Source: Trichuris trichiura (taxonomy: Eukaryota > Nematoda > Enoplea > Trichinellida > Trichuridae). From it: a stretch of DNA of 64,000 nt. Under the pieces are notes generated by a model. The model searched no databases and was not told the DNA's origin. It saw only the letters and a list, made by a program, of their open reading frames with translations. Shown here piece by piece: positions 45,071 through 57,159 of this stretch. Positions within the stretch are counted from its first letter, which is position 1, and the number at the start of each line of letters is the position of its first letter. The translations under genes were made by a program, and so were the position numbers. Where the stretch lies: positions 1-64,000 of the forward strand of contig JBAJFE010000032.1 in assembly GCA_037903355.1 (NCBI GenBank), given 5' to 3'.

Positions 45071-47222
45071 GGCAAATCTTCTAGTAAAGAGTGCTAGGCT
45101 TGATGAGAAGCCAAAAACAATCTTGAACTTTGAGTGAACGTTCAACCTGTTATGTATGATCAGTAAAGTGACCCTCAGAGCATGAGCAAGTACTAATACC
45201 GATCAAAGCGACTGGTGAGCAGGTTCTTACTTCCTGCTCTATTTACCTAAGTAGGTAGCCACGGTGAACGAGCACTTGTACGGTTGAGAAATGAAAAACC
45301 AGAACTGGAACTTCCTCTCTAACCTGCTGCACCTGCGTTTAAATCAGTCTAAGCGGTGAGACGTCGCGCTGCATGAAATACATGGTTGTCTTTTAACGCA
45401 GGCCAACCTAATCAGACACATATCGCGCACGCCGACACGATGCGCAGCCTCTGTTCAGGATGACTTGTGAGGCTGAAAGCTAGCTCAGTGCTTCACGATG
45501 AGTACTTCGCAAATCCACCTTGCTGAAGAGTCACGAACAGTGTAGACATTGTTCACTTGAGTAAGGTCTGCTTTTGATTCCGTTAACATACGGCTTCTTG
45601 CCGTGCGCGTAGTTGAAGCCACTTCTTGGCGAAAAGCATTCAATTGGAACGATGCATTTTGTCTCATAACACTTTGCTTCTGATTATATGACCACGAGGT
45701 CACGCCAAGAAGAATTCTAAAGGAAAAGAGCATTTAATGATATCACTTTCTGTTACATTCGTATACTGGTGCATTGAAGCTAGCAATGGCTAATCTGCTT
45801 TGTCACACGCTGTCTTCGATCCAGCGGTTAACGATGGCTGGATCACATGCGACCCATTGGTTCAACAGCCACGGCTTTTTTTACATTTTCTGCCCGTTAA
45901 TTCAAAAGTACGAAGTTAGGTGCAGATACTGCAAGAGTATGTTCTGGCAGAACCATGACTGTTTTACCACTAACACTGAACTCGCAACTTCAGAACTTGA
46001 GCGGTTTTCATTAACCGCAGGAGTCCCACCCTGGACTGCACTGAACGTTTGTTTATTCTTGAGGCAGAAAAAAGCAAAGACGAGCCCATATAGTATGCAC
46101 TTAACGATCGAGCCTCCGCGCTAGCCGACCGAAGTTAAGGTACGACATGGGGCCATAGGTTGTTCGTCTGCTCGTACTCAACCGGTCGGAAGCATCGTCA
46201 GGCATGAGACAACTGAGGAGCAAGAAGAAGTGAAGTTGGCTGAGAATGTCCAGCTAGTATTTCGCGCGAGAGTGGGGCTTACCTAAGCCCTATGGCAGTT
46301 CTACGGTCTTAGAGAGCACTAAGTAGCGTAGTGTGAAAGTGCGGCTGATTTACTTTTGGGCTTCCTGTCAACGTGCTCCTAGCTACAGGAAGATTTACTG
46401 TCAGTTATTCGACGCAGGGACTAATTTATCTTTCCGTCAACTGGACATCGCTAATTCGCTGAATCTAGCACGTCTGCTTTCCCATATCAGCTCCTGACGT
46501 AATAGTTCAACGTTCGGGTTAAGCGGAAGACAGTGCCAAACCTAAGCCTTATATATAAAAGTCAAACAGCAACCTTCAAGGAAACAATTGGGTTGCTGCT
46601 TGAGGGTACCGCTGCGGTGGTAGGTCAACTAACTCTCTGATATGGTAACGCAAATGTGGTCGAATTCGCGAAGAAAATTCGCCTAATTCGAGCTCGGCGC
46701 AGTGGTCACTCATTCAGTGTTTAGCCACTCGTTTTGTAAGCAGCGAATGCAAAACACCATCGCTGCATCGAATCTGATCCGCCATCTGCCCGCACAAGTA
46801 CACAACACGCCAAGCGTTAGGTCACAACTATGACCTTCAGACGTCACGCGGCAGTGCCAGCATCGGTGACGTGAGCGAGTGACAGACTGCACCCTGCATC
46901 GCTTTTATTTTACATAATTTATAGATCACGTGAAACTGTGCACCACTGTTACATTTCGAAGGTGTCGACTTTGTCTATATTTAATTTAAAATTACATGGC
47001 GCACACTATCCGTGCGGAGAAGGAAAAGCGAGCTGTACATCATGTTCTTATTGCTCATGAAAATAGCCGACTTCTGTTGGCAGCAAAAACTTTTACGTAA
47101 ACCTAAACAATTCGACCTATACGTACCAGTTTCCGAAGACTGGAAAATCCGAAGCGGCAGCAACTTACCCTGTTCCGCTTACTTAAAGTTTTTCAGCTGA
47201 ACAAGACCCAAAAATAGAAAAC
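45071..47222. other. Downstream spacer of unit B2
   Basis: 2.15 kb matching 15741-17403 plus about 540 bp (45786-46323) that copy I lacks but copy III retains in diverged form (gaagcatcgtcaggcatgag is recognisable in both). ORFs in it (for example 45774-46124) are not conserved. No gene. Confidence 0.5.
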
Positions 47223-47568
47223 TGTAGCAATACTGGCCAGTGAACTGGACCCCCTCAGGGCGCAGTGGGATGATGTCTCGCCTTGCCTGGCGCTGACAAT
47301 GTCCTCCCTGTGGTGCGAGGGATGCGGCCCTATCGAGGCTGCGTCTAGCGGGTGAGGTCACCACCTCGATGATGTGCAGTCCCCTTCACGTCACCGACCA
47401 AAGAGTCGTTCACCCCAGAATGGCCCCGAATTTGTCGATATAAGATTACGGGAACTGCTGTGTGAGTGAGTCTTTTCGTTGGTCTTTCCCTGATCGTACG
47501 ATTGTTCCATTTCTGTCTTGTTTCTAGTCATCACCTCACTGTTCTGTTTTAATAAATCAGTACGTCCG
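47223..47568. mobile_element. Solo LTR at the site of the copy I retrotransposon
   Basis: Begins TGTAGCAATACTGGCC after the same left flank (aacaagacc.aaaaatag) as the 5' LTR at 17404. It ends near aataaatcagtacgtcc. No internal region follows, so the two LTRs have recombined. Confidence 0.75.
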
Positions 47569-47588
47569 AGGACAGAGATAATTTTTGC

Positions 47589-47937
47589 TGTTTGGCTACT
47601 TCTTTACGGAAAGAGTGTCCGGTTGAAAATTTTAATTTCAAAATTTTCCGGAGCTTTCGGCTCTAACGCGCCCCGTCTTCAGCGGTCTTAGCTGACAGAC
47701 ATCGAAGAGCTACAAAACGCTGACTTTAAAGCAGTCGCCTTTAAATTACTATTACTCTTTGTACGTTATCCATACACCCTACTCATTACATCAATTTAAG
47801 ACTGCTGAAGACGGGTCGCGTTAGACCTGAAGCTCTGGGAAAATTTGAAATCAACATTTTCAACGGGACACACTTTCCGTAAAGAAGTAGCCAAAGATGA
47901 AACTCTATGGTTCCGTACCAAGAAACTGCATCTACAA
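47589..47937 (-). mobile_element. Fold-back element with asymmetric arm (family F), copy 1
   Basis: Inverted arms of about 100 bp (tttggctacttctttacgg, ccggagcttTcgg, cgtcttcagcggtctta and complements) around a short centre. The right side extends about 40 bp further (ccgtaccaagaaactgcatc), the same one-sided arm seen in the copies at 55617 and 63198. Flanks aatttttgc/aatttttat may be a worn 9-bp duplication. Confidence 0.65.
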
Positions 47938-48970
47938 AATTTTTATTGTATCGTTTTTACAGATCGCTCACCCTTTTAGATCCATATCCACTTTGTTTTC
48001 ATTTCGTATATGTAATGATTGACTTGTATCCATACCCATTTTGTTTTTGTTCACATTTTTTGCAATTTTGATTTATACACTTTTCCAGACTATCATATCC
48101 ATTTGCTTCCATTTCGCAATCTTTTTGCAACTGTTTCCGGCGGAAGTAGTGGTTACAATAACAAGGGGTAATGCTTGACGGTATTGCGTAATGAAGTGTG
48201 ATCAGCGGAACAACGGGAGAGACGTCTCCAGGCGGGTAATCGAACGCATGCCGAGCAACTAGAGCGGTAAGCGCAGTGGACCATCACACCTTATGTGTAG
48301 GGTTAGGCTGAGGCTGGGGCAGGACAGGATAGCCGGCAGACCTAGACTACGACGCGGGGGTGGATTTTTACAGTCATCCATTGTCCACAATTATTGCTAA
48401 TCCCCACTTAACCTTCTTTGAAGTTGCCACGGCTACTTCTGTCGGGAACAGTTGCAAAAAGACCCACATTTTGTTTTGATTGTTATCCCAGCTTCCAGTT
48501 GAGTATTTTTTATTGTCCTGTTTTCTGTTACGCATTCATTTTTAAAAGAGCACTCTGTGTCCACATCCGTTTATTTCAATTCTTTGTTTTTTCTAAAATT
48601 GGGTTAATAAAGTTGCGATTTCTTAATCATTCGTTGTTCTTTTATAAGGAGTACATTCTTTAAGAAGCTGCCGTTTTGTTTTGTTTCCATTTTTGCTTCA
48701 TTCATTTTCATTTTGTTTTGTTCCAGTTTCCAACGCTACCATTTCTTACTGTGTCCTTTTCTTTCATTTATAGGTATGTCCATTTTTGAAAATCGCACAT
48801 TCATTTTTATCCATGTCCATTGTGTTGATAATTACCAATATCGACATGCATTACGTTGTTTATTCCTACTTTTCATTTTGGCGTTTAATAATTTTTGTTT
48901 CAGTTTCCAAACGCATATATTATTTAGCGACTTTTAATTATTTTTTACAATTTGAACAGAGCAGATTGGA
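47938..48970. repeat. T-rich degenerate repeat tract
   Basis: About 1 kb dominated by phrases such as tccat.tttgttttcatttcg on the + strand, interrupted by a small transposon at 48117-48465. It may be a degenerate minisatellite. ORFs in it are low-complexity and not genes. Confidence 0.5.
48117..48465. mobile_element. Worn short member of the GGGTC transposon family
   Basis: The right end inverted reads GGGTCTTTTTGCAACTG and the left end CAATCTTTTTGCAACTG. The interior contains gggttaggctgaggc and gcaggacaggat, shared with M1, M3 and M4. Flanks ccatttcg/acattttg match at six of eight bases, a plausible old target duplication. Confidence 0.6.
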
Positions 48971-50560
48971 AGCCGTCATTAAAAAAACTAGGTAGACTAG
49001 ACGGAAGAACACTTATCGGGTGCCCCCTCTGCCGCTACATGACTTTAAGCACTGGATGCTCCTCTATAGATGTGTCTTGACCAATGGTGGTTTCTAATCC
49101 ATATGATTTAAGTAGTAAATGATTTTTTAGATTGTGAAAAGCGACAGATTAAGCTCACCAATTTCCACAGATAAGGTGCGAGTGGAATGATGATAGCAAA
49201 GACTGTGCCCTCTTCAACAGCGCGAGAATGAAACTGAAACTGCGGGGCAATGGGGAAGCTTAATGCATTTATGCAATTGAAATGAATGTACATCATCAGT
49301 TATCACTCCATTGGAGCAGATACCACAGCGGTTCTAGATGGTCTTTCTTGCAACGCCTTTGCATTTTGGAATTTCTGGAAATAGCGGTATAGAATGGCTC
49401 ACGGGTTTACTGAAAAGTTTCCCGGCGGGACTCTGCTTCCCATAAATTCCTGCGGCGCTCCGACGATGTCACTCCTTTTCGCTTCCTTGTCGCCAAGGGA
49501 GACTATGTTGCTTCCTTAGCTCTGCATAATCTCCAATCGCCTGTTTTGCGCTTATCGTTCCCCTGGACTTCAAATTCATCTCCAGGGGGCCGGTGTCGCC
49601 TCCTTTGCCCATCAATAATTAGGGAATGGCTGCCCGCACGGCTGCCATGTGTGTGTTCACGTGACCGCTGAAGTAGTGACTTTTTACAGGCACGGATATA
49701 GCCAGAAGGCTTTGCAGCGTTCCGTTTTCATGTTAACATTCCGTAACTCTCAAAAAAATCAGTCGACGTCTCAGCTTTGCCCCGTCATGCGCAAAAGCGT
49801 GCTGGCGCCGACGGTGCGGCATGTAAGCGCTCTCTTGAACATATAGGCATCCAAGGCCTGTTATTGCTCTGCAACTTATGGATTGCGAAAGTTTTGCTTT
49901 CAGATTCCATTTGGTTCTGACAACGTGTTACTTCTTTACCGTTCATCCGCCTCATCTTTCAGCTAACTCTGCATCTGTTCCATGAATTCATGCTACTAAT
50001 CGTTACAACGATGGTAAAATGAAGAGTTTAACCAGAGTAGTGTTCCAGCAGCAATGTTAGCTTTACAAAAGTGATCCCATGATCAAGTATGAAAGGGTGC
50101 AAGAGTTACTGACAGGTGGAATGCTCTCATCGGTAAATCGCATTGCTCCCCTACAGCAATCTGACTTCACTCACTGCCTTAGTAAAGCTTTGTATCCATA
50201 GACAGAATGAACCTATTTCCGTACATTGTGTTGACGATAGGACCAGGTGTTGGGCTTATACCTTAGATATAGCCTGCTAATCACATCGCTACCTACTGTG
50301 CCTTTGTCTCTCTCAGTGGTTGCGCCCTTGCTTCTCAGCTTAGCTACACACACCTTTCTTTTTCACCTTTACTCTCCGCACGTCTATATCGCCATCTGTA
50401 TTACTCTGCTAAGTAAAAGTCTAACACCAGGCAGCCTTGAATGCAACACTCTTTGTCATTCCATGTGCGCTTTTCTGACAGCATGCTCGTTCGCTCTTTT
50501 CTACGGAGCGGACGATCAAAGTGTTAAGAAAAAATACACTCACTCAAGTTCGGGATAAAA
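48971..50560. other. Gene-poor unique stretch
   Basis: 1.6 kb with no repeat of the surrounding units and no recognisable gene. ORFs at 49649-49846 and 50247-50558 (hydrophobic) have no support. Nothing else seen. Confidence 0.45.
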
Positions 50561-51426
50561 AATAGAGAAAGCTGTGGCCTTTCAAAAGTACCTGTTTCCG
50601 CCGCCACCAATTCTATCACATAGTCCAAACAGAATAAGAAAGTGCTGGATAGATCTGACAAAGACTTGAGGCGCTAATGTGATACAGTTGCTCCTCTGAA
50701 TCACAGTGCACCACACTTTATTTACCTTAGTGTGCAGGCCCCAATTCACTGAGGGATTATTGGCACCCATTTTGACTGACCCACTGAGCTGAGACAAAAG
50801 CTGCAACATCAGCACAACATTGGCCGCAATGGATAATCAGACTGGTTTCTGATCTTTGAAGCGTTCAGATGCTATCAAATCAAGATTGTGCTTGACCGGC
50901 TTTAATGCTCTTCCAGTGCCGTTCCACAATGCGGGTGTCGATGAACTGGTGGCTTCTGAAAGCTTCAGCCTCTCTTCACAAGTTAAAGAGTAAACAGTGT
51001 TACTATGGGTCCGAAATGCTACTGCGTAATTCGTCCGCTGTGCATACACTTTGATTCTCCACTGAAAACGAAGCTACAGAAAGGCTAGTATGCTGCAGTT
51101 CAAACAGATGTGACCGTGGGTTTTCAGGAGGGGCTTATCAATGTAGTTCCAAATTTCATTTTATCGCTTACCCACTGCTATTCCTTGATAGAGCGAACAC
51201 GAAATGTCTAACCGACAATGAAAACACCTAGCGGTGCATTTCGAAGTGGGGGCTAATTTTGAGAAAAAAAGCAGTTTGTCTCGGCTGAGGATGCAAAATT
51301 TTTGGTAACCTTCGAAGCACTCTCAGACACTGGGAAAGACTATTAGCTTGCAAGTCACTAGTACGCAGAACTATTAATACAGTATTCTCCTTGCCGTTTC
51401 TTTCGCTGTTATCGACAGTAGTTTTC
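50561..51426 (+). pseudogene. Decayed 5' region of an A-type unit without its histone ORF
   Basis: Traces of the A upstream region in order: cctttcaaaagtacctgttt (about 50577), ggattattggcacc (about 50752), and gcaagtcactagtacgcaga (about 51350), the last matching the 5' UTR intron. No H3 fold follows; the sequence passes directly into C-unit material. I infer an old A unit that lost its gene by deletion. Confidence 0.5.
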
Positions 51427-52171
51427 CGTCAAAAAATAATCGATTTTTGCGCTGCTGCATTACCGCTTACTGTTTGCAGAAGCTGACTGTTCAACATTAG
51501 CCATCGGTTCTAACTGAAAAAAAGTTGGAAAGTTTGCAGGAGCAGGCGCCAGCCATTTTTGCGCTTCTACCTAAGCGACACAGGAAAGCCATAAAGCAAC
51601 TCCATAAGCAACTACAACCCTGTCTTGTCGAATGTTTTACTATTTAGCTAATGGCCACACGATTTAAAGAAAGGCTTCAGGTTACTTGCCAGACATTCCT
51701 CTATCTAATTATTACCTTTTCTGTTCGCTTGCCTGGTGCAAACTTCGGCGGTGCTCCCTCAAGCACCCAAAGTCCTGTCGACTCAGGATAGAACAACCGA
51801 CTGGTCGCTGGCAAGGAGATGTGAATGGCTAAGAGGAATACATTATTGATGGAACAGATTGTATTTTCAATGGAAAGATTAAATTGAAATGCTGAGTAGA
51901 AGGAGATTACAAAACAACACAATACTACTACAATCTCATTAGCTAATGAATTGAATTGTTGAATTGTTGAATGAATTGTTACTTAATGTGAAGCGTTAGA
52001 CCATGACCATTTGCGGAATTGTTGAGCCCTTTTCACTAGCAATCTCACAGGCTGCTTTCATGTTGGAATAGGTGGCGTCTTTGTCGCTGCAGCATGACGC
52101 TCCAGCAGGATTGGCTGGCATTGACGTCATGTTAGTTATTGCTGATTTTACGAGAACTAGGTACAGTCAAT

Positions 52172-53024
52172 GGGTCTAGTATGTTGTCTCCCGACCGGAA
52201 GTTGAGGCGGCGTTTTCAAAGGGTAATCTGTGACTCTACAGCGTAATAAATGGTTGTTATCGGAACAACGGGACGGACGTTATCGTCAGGATTAGTGAAA
52301 GCATGGAATTAAGCAGCTGCGCATGCATTGAAGTTACGGGAAACACAATGGGGCCTGCAGGTGTTCAAGCTGAGACGTCGTCTAGCAATTCGTGAGAAAC
52401 ATCGCAGGTCAACTGTCTGAGCTGCGGCGTGCCCTGGTAGACAGCGTAAATCTTATTCTGCGTTACGTCTTACCCGGGATCTAGTGACGACTTCCCATCG
52501 ACAAGTGGAGGCACCGTAAGGAGGCACTGACGCCTTCTGCCTGATTAGGTACACCCGAGTGAACCCATCGGATGCGCCTCCAGCGAAATCGACGCGTCGC
52601 CTTCGTCAGGCTGAGCGCCTGCGTTAGCAGTGCGTATGCTTTTCCCTTTTTGCGTTACTCATTACTCGCGTGTTCAGTGGTCGCTAAATAACGTTATTTT
52701 GCGCTATGCTTCTTGTCGTTTGCGCCACGGTCAAAACTGCAGAACCCAACAGCAGCAACGAACACGCGTCATGTTAAGGTTTAAGCTTAGGCTAGGGCAG
52801 GACAGGATGGCCTGCAGGGTTATAGCACGCACTTGAAAACAATTACCATAACGGCCAACTGTTTCCAGGTGTGCAGCGTTCTTTCGCTGATACGCATCGC
52901 TCGCATCTGTACACAGTGAACAATAGCTTAGGTCACCCATTGTTCAGGTGATGTAGTAATGATTACGTGACCGCCTTTGAAGTTGCCGCCCGGATTTCTG
53001 GTGGGGAGACAACATACAAGACCC
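52172..53024. mobile_element. DNA transposon of the GGGTC family (M3)
   Basis: An 853-bp element with inverted ends GGGTCTAGTATGTTGTCTCC and GGGTCTTGTATGTTGTCTCC, flanked by the perfect 8-bp duplication CAGTCAAT (52164-52171, 53025-53032). Copies I and II keep the uninterrupted site (about 3267 and 23207). Its interior is homologous, in inverted orientation, to M1 at 26560-27560, with only one copy of the block that is doubled in M1. Confidence 0.9.
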
Positions 53025-53445
53025 CAGTCAATCTTGGCTTCGCTTGCCTTTTGAAACAGGCTGACTGCCAGACGGCAGTCTCATTTATGGCGTACATTAA
53101 ACGCTGTCAACTGCTGCACGGCAAAAGTTATCTTGTTACTAGCTGTAAGCCTACGCGGACAGGCCTAAGCGAAAATCGGAAAATGGTTGTCTGTTCAGCT
53201 AAGGTAGAGTTTTTGTTCAACTAAGCTCTTGTTATTTATAGTGACATTAAGCTAGGTAAACCTAAACCAACTTGGGCGAACAATTTTGTCTAGCCATCTG
53301 CACACCGCTACGCCAGATCCTGGATTACGCGGGACAAGTGGGTTTAGATGCCTGGGCAAAAATTCTTTTGCAACATTGGTTCATGCGCAGGTGGCGCACA
53401 ATCACCTTTAGCAGCAAGGCAACCGGCGTAGAGCAGCGTTTAAAC

Positions 53446-53904
53446 CAGCCGTTCTCAACCTTTTCTGCGCTAGGCCCCCTTGGAAGGTGTCCTTAGTTGC
53501 CAGGCCCCCCTTTTCCTGTTGGTCAAATAATTTTTGCGTTTTGTGTAGCAGCCAATCCATTTTCAATAGCAACCTCCTAGGATCAAGTTAATGCACTGAT
53601 ACAATGTGAATCCACAGTCTTCAAATCATTTGGAAAGAGCACTTGGGGTTCTTCGAAACAATGAAATCATTTCGTCGAGTCGAGTGAGAATTTGCGCCAA
53701 TCCTCTATAGAGGGATGTTGCTAACGGTTAACCAATCCTCTATAGAGGGTTAGCATAAATTCTCACCCATCCGATCTACCTAACTACGCTTGTTCCAATA
53801 AGGTTTCTCAGCACCCCTTTGACGGCCTCCTGCCCCTCCCCCCTGAGAAAAATTTTTGATTTCGGCCCCCCTGGGGGCCCCAGGCCCCACGTTGAGAATG
53901 GCTG
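53446..53904. mobile_element. Non-autonomous hAT element, copy III, inverted relative to I and II
   Basis: Same family and same GTTTAAAC-flanked site (53438-53445, 53905-53912) as 3686-4165, but the interior runs the other way: the end that is on the right in copies I and II (ggttgagaatggctg) is on the left here in complement. Confidence 0.85.
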
Positions 53905-54571
53905 GTTTAAACGACTCACCACCTGAAAGAGCAGTGTCGCAGCCAATCCAGTTCGAGAAGCAAGCCGAAGCGACATAAGCGCCATCTGTCACGATATAAG
54001 AGCCATCAACCTGGTTGCTATTGGGAAATTTCAGAACAATGGACCGACCGTTTCTTGGAAATGTGTTGCCTGTTACTCCATCGCTTACTTAAAGAATCGG
54101 TTACTTTTTTGTAGTGTTTCTTTCACGATGATGTCGGTCTGCTAAATTTGAACTGCCGTTGTTTTCGTAAGAATCAATTTTACTGACCAGTCAAATCACA
54201 TGGTAGGACGTTCCGCGAAGACAGGTTGTACTCGACAATTCCCAAGTCGGTCTTGTCTGATGGTTCCAGTTCCTTGTGTTCTTGCAGATTTTGGCAAAGC
54301 CTCTCATCGTCATAAGAAGTGACGGCACGCCAATGCAAGAAACGTGTTACTATTCTTATTGCAAATGCCAACAGCTCACAGCACTGCGCAATACAAAGGC
54401 CATCGCTGACGGCGCAACCAGCTGAATTCCGGAAGCTCCATTTGTTTGTTGATACGCGCAACAGGAACAATTAAAATCTTTTTATGCGTTCACGGAACAA
54501 AAAATACATTAAAATAAAACACAAAGTATCAACTGAATATTTTTGAAACAACAGAATGGGATGCCCTATAT

Positions 54572-55297
54572 CAGGGGTGGGGAACGTCCGGCCCGCAAGG
54601 CAATTCCATCCGGCCCGCGAGGCCATTTTCCGCCCACGCGCTGGGGCAACCGCACATGGATGCGAGATTCAGTGAAATGTGATTGTAGAAAGTTATTTTT
54701 CATAAAGCGATAAACGTATTTTATGTGAATCCTAGTAAGAACATAAACCTTGCGTAACAAGCAGGGAGTGTCAGGCTGGCTCGGAAGACTGCCCTGTTGT
54801 CGGCTCTCTGTCGATAAACCGACATTGTTAGTCCTCGCTGACAAGCAGTAGGCGCCACTATAGTTTGTGTGCGCGCGTAAGTAGCGTGGACCATTGCTTT
54901 GTTCGAGATAACGACTGTCCAGCATGCTAGAGCACTTCTGCTTTTTTGCTCTCAGTAGTCACTGGCGTAGTTCTCGCCTTCTCTTGCTATCGTTCTCAAC
55001 GGTTTGCGCCGGTCGCCTGTCATATACGTCTTCGAAGTACAAAAAATTTATTTCGTTCTCTGCAGTTGCAATTATGTTCTTTACAACTGGGTTGCGGAAT
55101 TGTCTCAAAATTCTGCCTTTTATCTCGGAGTTTCCTCGCCAGGGAAAAGCAGTTCCAAGCATCCCATTAGGGGTGACTTAATAAACATATGTGCAAATAA
55201 AGCAGGCTGTTTTTTCGTTTAAATACGCTATACGGCCCGCGAACGGTCTTTTAAACGTCTAAACGGCCCGCGGCACCAAAAAGGTTCCCCACCCCTG
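54572..55297. mobile_element. Non-autonomous hAT element specific to copy III
   Basis: A 726-bp element with ends CAGGGGTGGGGAAC and GTTCCCCACCCCTG, followed inward by cggcccgc runs, a classic hAT end. It is flanked by a perfect 8-bp duplication CCCTATAT (54564-54571, 55298-55305). Copies I and II have the empty site (about 5015 and 25160). ORFs in it (for example 54566-54925 minus) are not recognised. Confidence 0.9.
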
Positions 55298-55616
55298 CCC
55301 TATATGGACATTAAAAAAGATTTACACGTGTTAGCAAGGTAAGACGTTGCCTTGTCTACTTGACCTTTTTTTACGGTACCTCTTACATCCAGATTAGTCT
55401 CGGCTAATGGGGTTTGTACAATAATAGAGGTTCTACTGCATGTGGAAAACACCATATTAGTTTGACCTTGCTCGCTGTATGATAGCTGCCATTTGCTTAT
55501 CTTTCGACAAACGCATGTTGATCGTTCGCTGACCCTTACCCACGAGTCCCCTGCTAGTCGTTGATTAACTTATTCGTTTCTTCCCTGTTCGCTCACATTT
55601 TTTCTAACCGCAAACT

Positions 55617-55798
55617 TTGAATATGTGGTTTCTTGGTACGGGACCGTATGTTTTCATAGAGAAAAACCCTTATTACGGAACAGGTTCCTGTTTTTTATGC
55701 GTGGGGGGCTCCGGAGCTTTCGGGTCAATCTAGACCTGAAAGCTCCGGAGCCCCCCACGCATGAAAAACGGGAATTTGTTCCGTAATAAAGTTTTTAA
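55617..55798 (+). mobile_element. Fold-back element with asymmetric arm (family F), copy 2
   Basis: A 182-bp unit whose core is a near-perfect hairpin (gcgtggggggctccggagct and its complement) plus an outer inverted pair cttattacggaac/gttccgtaataaag. Only the left side carries the extra arm (gtggtttcttggtacggg). Flanks ccgcaaact/ccacaaact (55608-55616, 55799-55807) suggest a 9-bp duplication. Copies I and II have the empty site (about 5323). Confidence 0.75.
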
Positions 55799-56460
55799 CC
55801 ACAAACTTTTGGTTTTAAAATGATGTATGCACGCTGGCCTATAAAATCGCTTAAGGGAGCAGCTGCTGGGTCGATTGCCGCAACTGCGGCAGCGTGATCG
55901 CTTAGGACTGGTGACCCGCTCCTGCCGGTTCATGCCAGTGACTCCCTTAGCCTCTGCTCTTCATAGCATGGAGTCGTCTGTTTTTACGCTGTTCACAGCT
56001 CCACAGTCTCAATGGTTTTCGTCCAGTTCTCGTGCCATATTGCTTTGTCTTATTTTGTTCATTCATGTGTCCCCATGTCCTGCTCCACGAGAAATCAGCA
56101 TCCATTGTTAATCATTCATTGTTCCTTTACTCTCGCTAATAAATGATGTACTCAGCAACGACGCCGTCTTTACAAAAGCAGTCTCACGATTAATTATGAC
56201 AGTGATGCAAGTGCCACTGACATGCGGAATTTTTGTAGCAATAAATCTTGTTACTCTACCATACGGTGATGACCTCCATCCACTGTTCCTATGAAGTTCA
56301 ACATGCAATGATAGGGGAATAAACGCATTCCAGTATGTCTCGAAGACGATAGGATTGCCCTTTCGTGTCGCTGTCACTTTTCCTATTATTCATCCATAAA
56401 TTGATTGGGAGCTTTTTCAGTTTCATTGCGGATATGCTCATTGGGAGAAACTGAAGTAAC

Positions 56461-57071
56461 GATTGAAAAAGGCCTAAATAAAAACCCATTGCCCGTTTAT
56501 AAGAAGCCCTGCGCTCATGACGTATGAAGCGCTTATAATGCAGTCGGCTTCGTAAGGACGTTGTCATTTCTGCTCCGATAAGGCGTACTCTATAGTCCAG
56601 TTGGCAATGGGAAGCTGGGGAAACGTGTGACCTTTTCGAAAACACCTGTTTCCGTCGTCAGTGTTAAGACAAGGCCGCGAAAGCTGAGTAACCTGAATGC
56701 TGGTGAGGCGTGACAGCGGGTCAGTCAACACGATAACGCGAGACGCCCGCTAGTGCAGCAGTGCTTCACGTTTGTTTGACCTCAACACTCGCGTCCCAGT
56801 CCAGTGAAAGATTATTGGCTAAACTAGAACAAAGGCGAAAACGTCAGCGAGACGCAGACCGTTCTGATTGACCAGGCTCCTTTCTGCGCACTAGCGAGTT
56901 GACGTGACCTCGATACAGCGCTGCACCAGACCGGCTCTAGTACTTTCCGTTTGCGATTCGCTCAGAGCGCTGCACTTCGACGTAGGAGCTTGTCCTGGCC
57001 GAAGGTTTCAGTGGCGATCTGAGAACGACGCAATTTAGCGAAAACTTTCAAATCCTCTCCACCAGTGACAG
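56461..57071 (+). promoter_or_regulatory. Upstream region of histone gene A4
   Basis: Matches 5997-6593, with ATTGG at about 56813 and a single 139-bp block. A short stretch (tcgacgtaggagcttgtcctgg) differs from the other copies. Confidence 0.45.
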
Positions 57072-57117
57072 GTATAATGAGGCTGCACGTCACTAATACG
57101 CAGTATTATCATTGCAG
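57072..57117 (+). other. Putative 46-nt 5' UTR intron of A4
   Basis: Identical donor, branch and acceptor to A1 and A2. Confidence 0.5.
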
Positions 57118-57159
57118 GAATATCATTGTTGTTGTCAGCTTCATTGAAACTTCCACTTA

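Larger units (their letters stand above)
51427..56460 (+). repeat. C unit, copy III, partial and more diverged
   Basis: Corresponds to about 2545-5970 of copy I. It lacks the pogo-like MITE and carries four insertions not found there or differently oriented (52172-53024, 53446-53904, 54572-55297, 55617-55798). No gene. Confidence 0.7.

Noticed and set aside
50247..50558. Hydrophobic 103-codon ORF that could look like a membrane protein
   Set aside because: T/C-rich composition alone gives such frames; no second copy, no signal that it is a gene.
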